Shown piece by piece: positions 5,119 to 5,853 of a DNA stretch of 5,853 nt (within the stretch, counting starts at the first letter, position 1; each line of letters begins with the position of its first letter). The position numbers and the translations under genes are program-made. The notes beneath the pieces were generated by a model. That model searched no databases and had not been told where the DNA came from. It saw only the letters and a program-made list of their open reading frames with translations. The stretch spans positions 1 through 5,853 of the forward strand of contig QQUD01000704.1 in the NCBI GenBank assembly GCA_008501785.1. Reading direction: 5' to 3'. This DNA is from Chloroflexota bacterium (GTDB taxonomy: Bacteria > Chloroflexota > Anaerolineae > Promineifilales > Promineifilaceae).

Positions 5119-5853
5119 ATGAAAAAATATATTTCTGCTCTTTTATTACTCCTTATTGTCTTTGCCTGGTCACGATCACTACCTCAATACACAACACCCA
5201 AACAAGGCATAACAAATTTACCAACACTTGTTTATCTTGGTGAAGGTGCCAACACCTATACCAACGATCCGGGTTGGGACTTCATTGTTAAGCGCAGCAA
5301 TCCGTTTGCCTTGGCCTTTGAACCTGGACCAACTTATACAGCAAGTGCCACCGACCGCGTATGGCGTTCGCAGGGAACGGGCAGCGCTCCCCCCGCAGCT
5401 TTTCACAATGACACCGTTTTTGGCACGGTAAGGGCTGGATGCATTGTTCGCTATGTGGCAATTGATGATGATGTAGACGGCCGTTTTAACTCATTCTTCC
5501 TCAATGGCACATTACTCCACACAATTGCAGAGGGCATGGTTTCAACTGGGGAATTTGTGATTCCATCTGATGGCGAGCTGTCCTATGAAGCAAACGACAG
5601 TATTGGCATGTACCTGGATGTTTGCGGAACCTCAAACAATAATACACCCACCCCCAATCCTACAGATACCCCGCCAGCAAACCCAACCGAGACACCCACT
5701 TCTGAGCCTTCAGCATCGGCCACACCCACTTCAACCCAAACATCAACACCCAACCCACTCATCACACCCACCCAAACGCCAACACTTGACCCACTCGTCA
5801 CCCCCACCCAAACGCCAACACTTGACCCACCCCCCACCCCCACCCCAACCACA
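5119..5853 (+). CDS. Secreted protein with Thr/Pro-rich tail, unknown function (3' end outside window)
   Basis: 245 codons are open from ATG at 5119 to the window end with no stop. Residues 1-20 form a signal peptide or membrane anchor (MKKY, then a Leu-rich core to about 17); the cleavage site is unclear. Residues about 30-172 form an exported domain I do not recognise, rich in Gly, Asn, Phe and Asp, with a DDDVDGR stretch (116-122) and two cysteines (108 and 169) that could form a disulfide. From about 176 the chain becomes almost only Thr, Pro, Ser and Asn (TPTPNP, TETPTSEPS, TPTQTPTLDP). This is the flexible extracellular linker common in Chloroflexota secreted proteins, often joining a domain to an anchor or a second domain, which here would lie past the window. 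The ribosome site is weak (TAGGT, 3 bases before the ATG). One ACGGCCGT lies inside (5477-5484). Confidence 0.8.
   Translation, partial: MKKYISALLLLLIVFAWSRSLPQYTTPKQGITNLPTLVYLGEGANTYTNDPGWDFIVKRSNPFALAFEPGPTYTASATDRVWRSQGTGSAPPAAFHNDTVFGTVRAGCIVRYVAIDDDVDGRFNSFFLNGTLLHTIAEGMVSTGEFVIPSDGELSYEANDSIGMYLDVCGTSNNNTPTPNPTDTPPANPTETPTSEPSASATPTSTQTSTPNPLITPTQTPTLDPLVTPTQTPTLDPPPTPTPTT
5755..5853 (+). repeat. In-frame 36-bp tandem repeat coding the Thr/Pro linker
   Basis: Two near-identical 36-bp units (5755-5790 and 5791-5826, two differences) code for PLITPTQTPTLD and PLVTPTQTPTLD. A third, degenerate unit starts at 5827 (PPPTPTPTT) and is cut by the window end. The array probably lengthens and shortens by slippage, changing linker length without changing frame. 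Confidence 0.85.

Larger units (their letters stand above)
126..5484. repeat. Dispersed highly iterated palindrome ACGGCCGT, 13 copies
   Basis: Copies start at 126, 407, 1007, 1385, 1777, 1838, 2354, 2521, 2759, 3851, 3920, 4465 and 5477. Eight extend to the 10-bp palindrome AACGGCCGTT (126, 1007, 1838, 2354, 2521, 2759, 3920, 4465). All lie inside genes, on either coding strand, and use all three codon frames: Thr-Ala-Val seven times, Asn/Asp-Gly-Arg three times and Arg-Pro-Phe/Tyr three times. Every CGGCCG I found belongs to one of these copies. Confidence 0.9.

Noticed and set aside
5583..5852. Minus-strand ORF coding a Gly/Val-rich repeat protein
   Set aside because: It is the antisense of the Thr/Pro tandem repeat; its composition follows from the repeat, and it has no ribosome site or domain.

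Overview
The window looks like bacterial chromosome of moderate GC (roughly half, by eye), most likely from the phylum Chloroflexota, perhaps class Anaerolineae. This is an inference. It rests on the secreted protein with a Thr-Pro (TPT) tail, the membrane-bound YtkA/FixH-like plus cytochrome c protein, and the ECF sigma plus DUF4367-like anti-sigma pair, all types I associate with that group. No rRNA, tRNA, transposase or CRISPR array was seen.

Layout. (1) 2-670 (+) is the C-terminal half of an MFS transporter whose start lies outside the window. (2) A hairpin at 676-698 separates it from a convergent minus-strand operon, read right to left: an ECF sigma factor (2963-2415), a one-TM anti-sigma-like protein (2418-1636, ATGA overlap with the sigma gene) and an exported membrane-anchored c-type cytochrome (1599-721). 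The operon is preceded by an ECF-type promoter (-35 GGAACC). (3) A strong bidirectional terminator (3043-3077) ends a small minus-strand four-TM protein gene (3520-3110). (4) A degenerate heptanucleotide repeat in two inverted arms (3614-3700) overlaps the 3' end of a seven-TM protein gene (4910-3681, minus). (5) An AT-rich divergent promoter region (4911-5118) leads to a secreted protein gene on the plus strand (5119 to the window end, unfinished) with a Thr/Pro-rich tail.

How the genes may work together: the sigma factor is probably held at the membrane by the neighbouring anti-sigma protein and, when released, transcribes its own operon including the cytochrome. This would tie an envelope signal to a redox or electron-transfer protein. 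The flanking genes have no visible functional link to that operon.

The main non-gene signals are: an 8-bp palindrome ACGGCCGT present 13 times (about 0.09 expected in random sequence), used in all three codon frames like the cyanobacterial HIP1 element; an apparent ATT start codon on the sigma gene; three copies of TTCACATT/AATGTGAA around the sigma promoter and start codon; and the inverted heptad repeat that supplies the last codons of the seven-TM protein.
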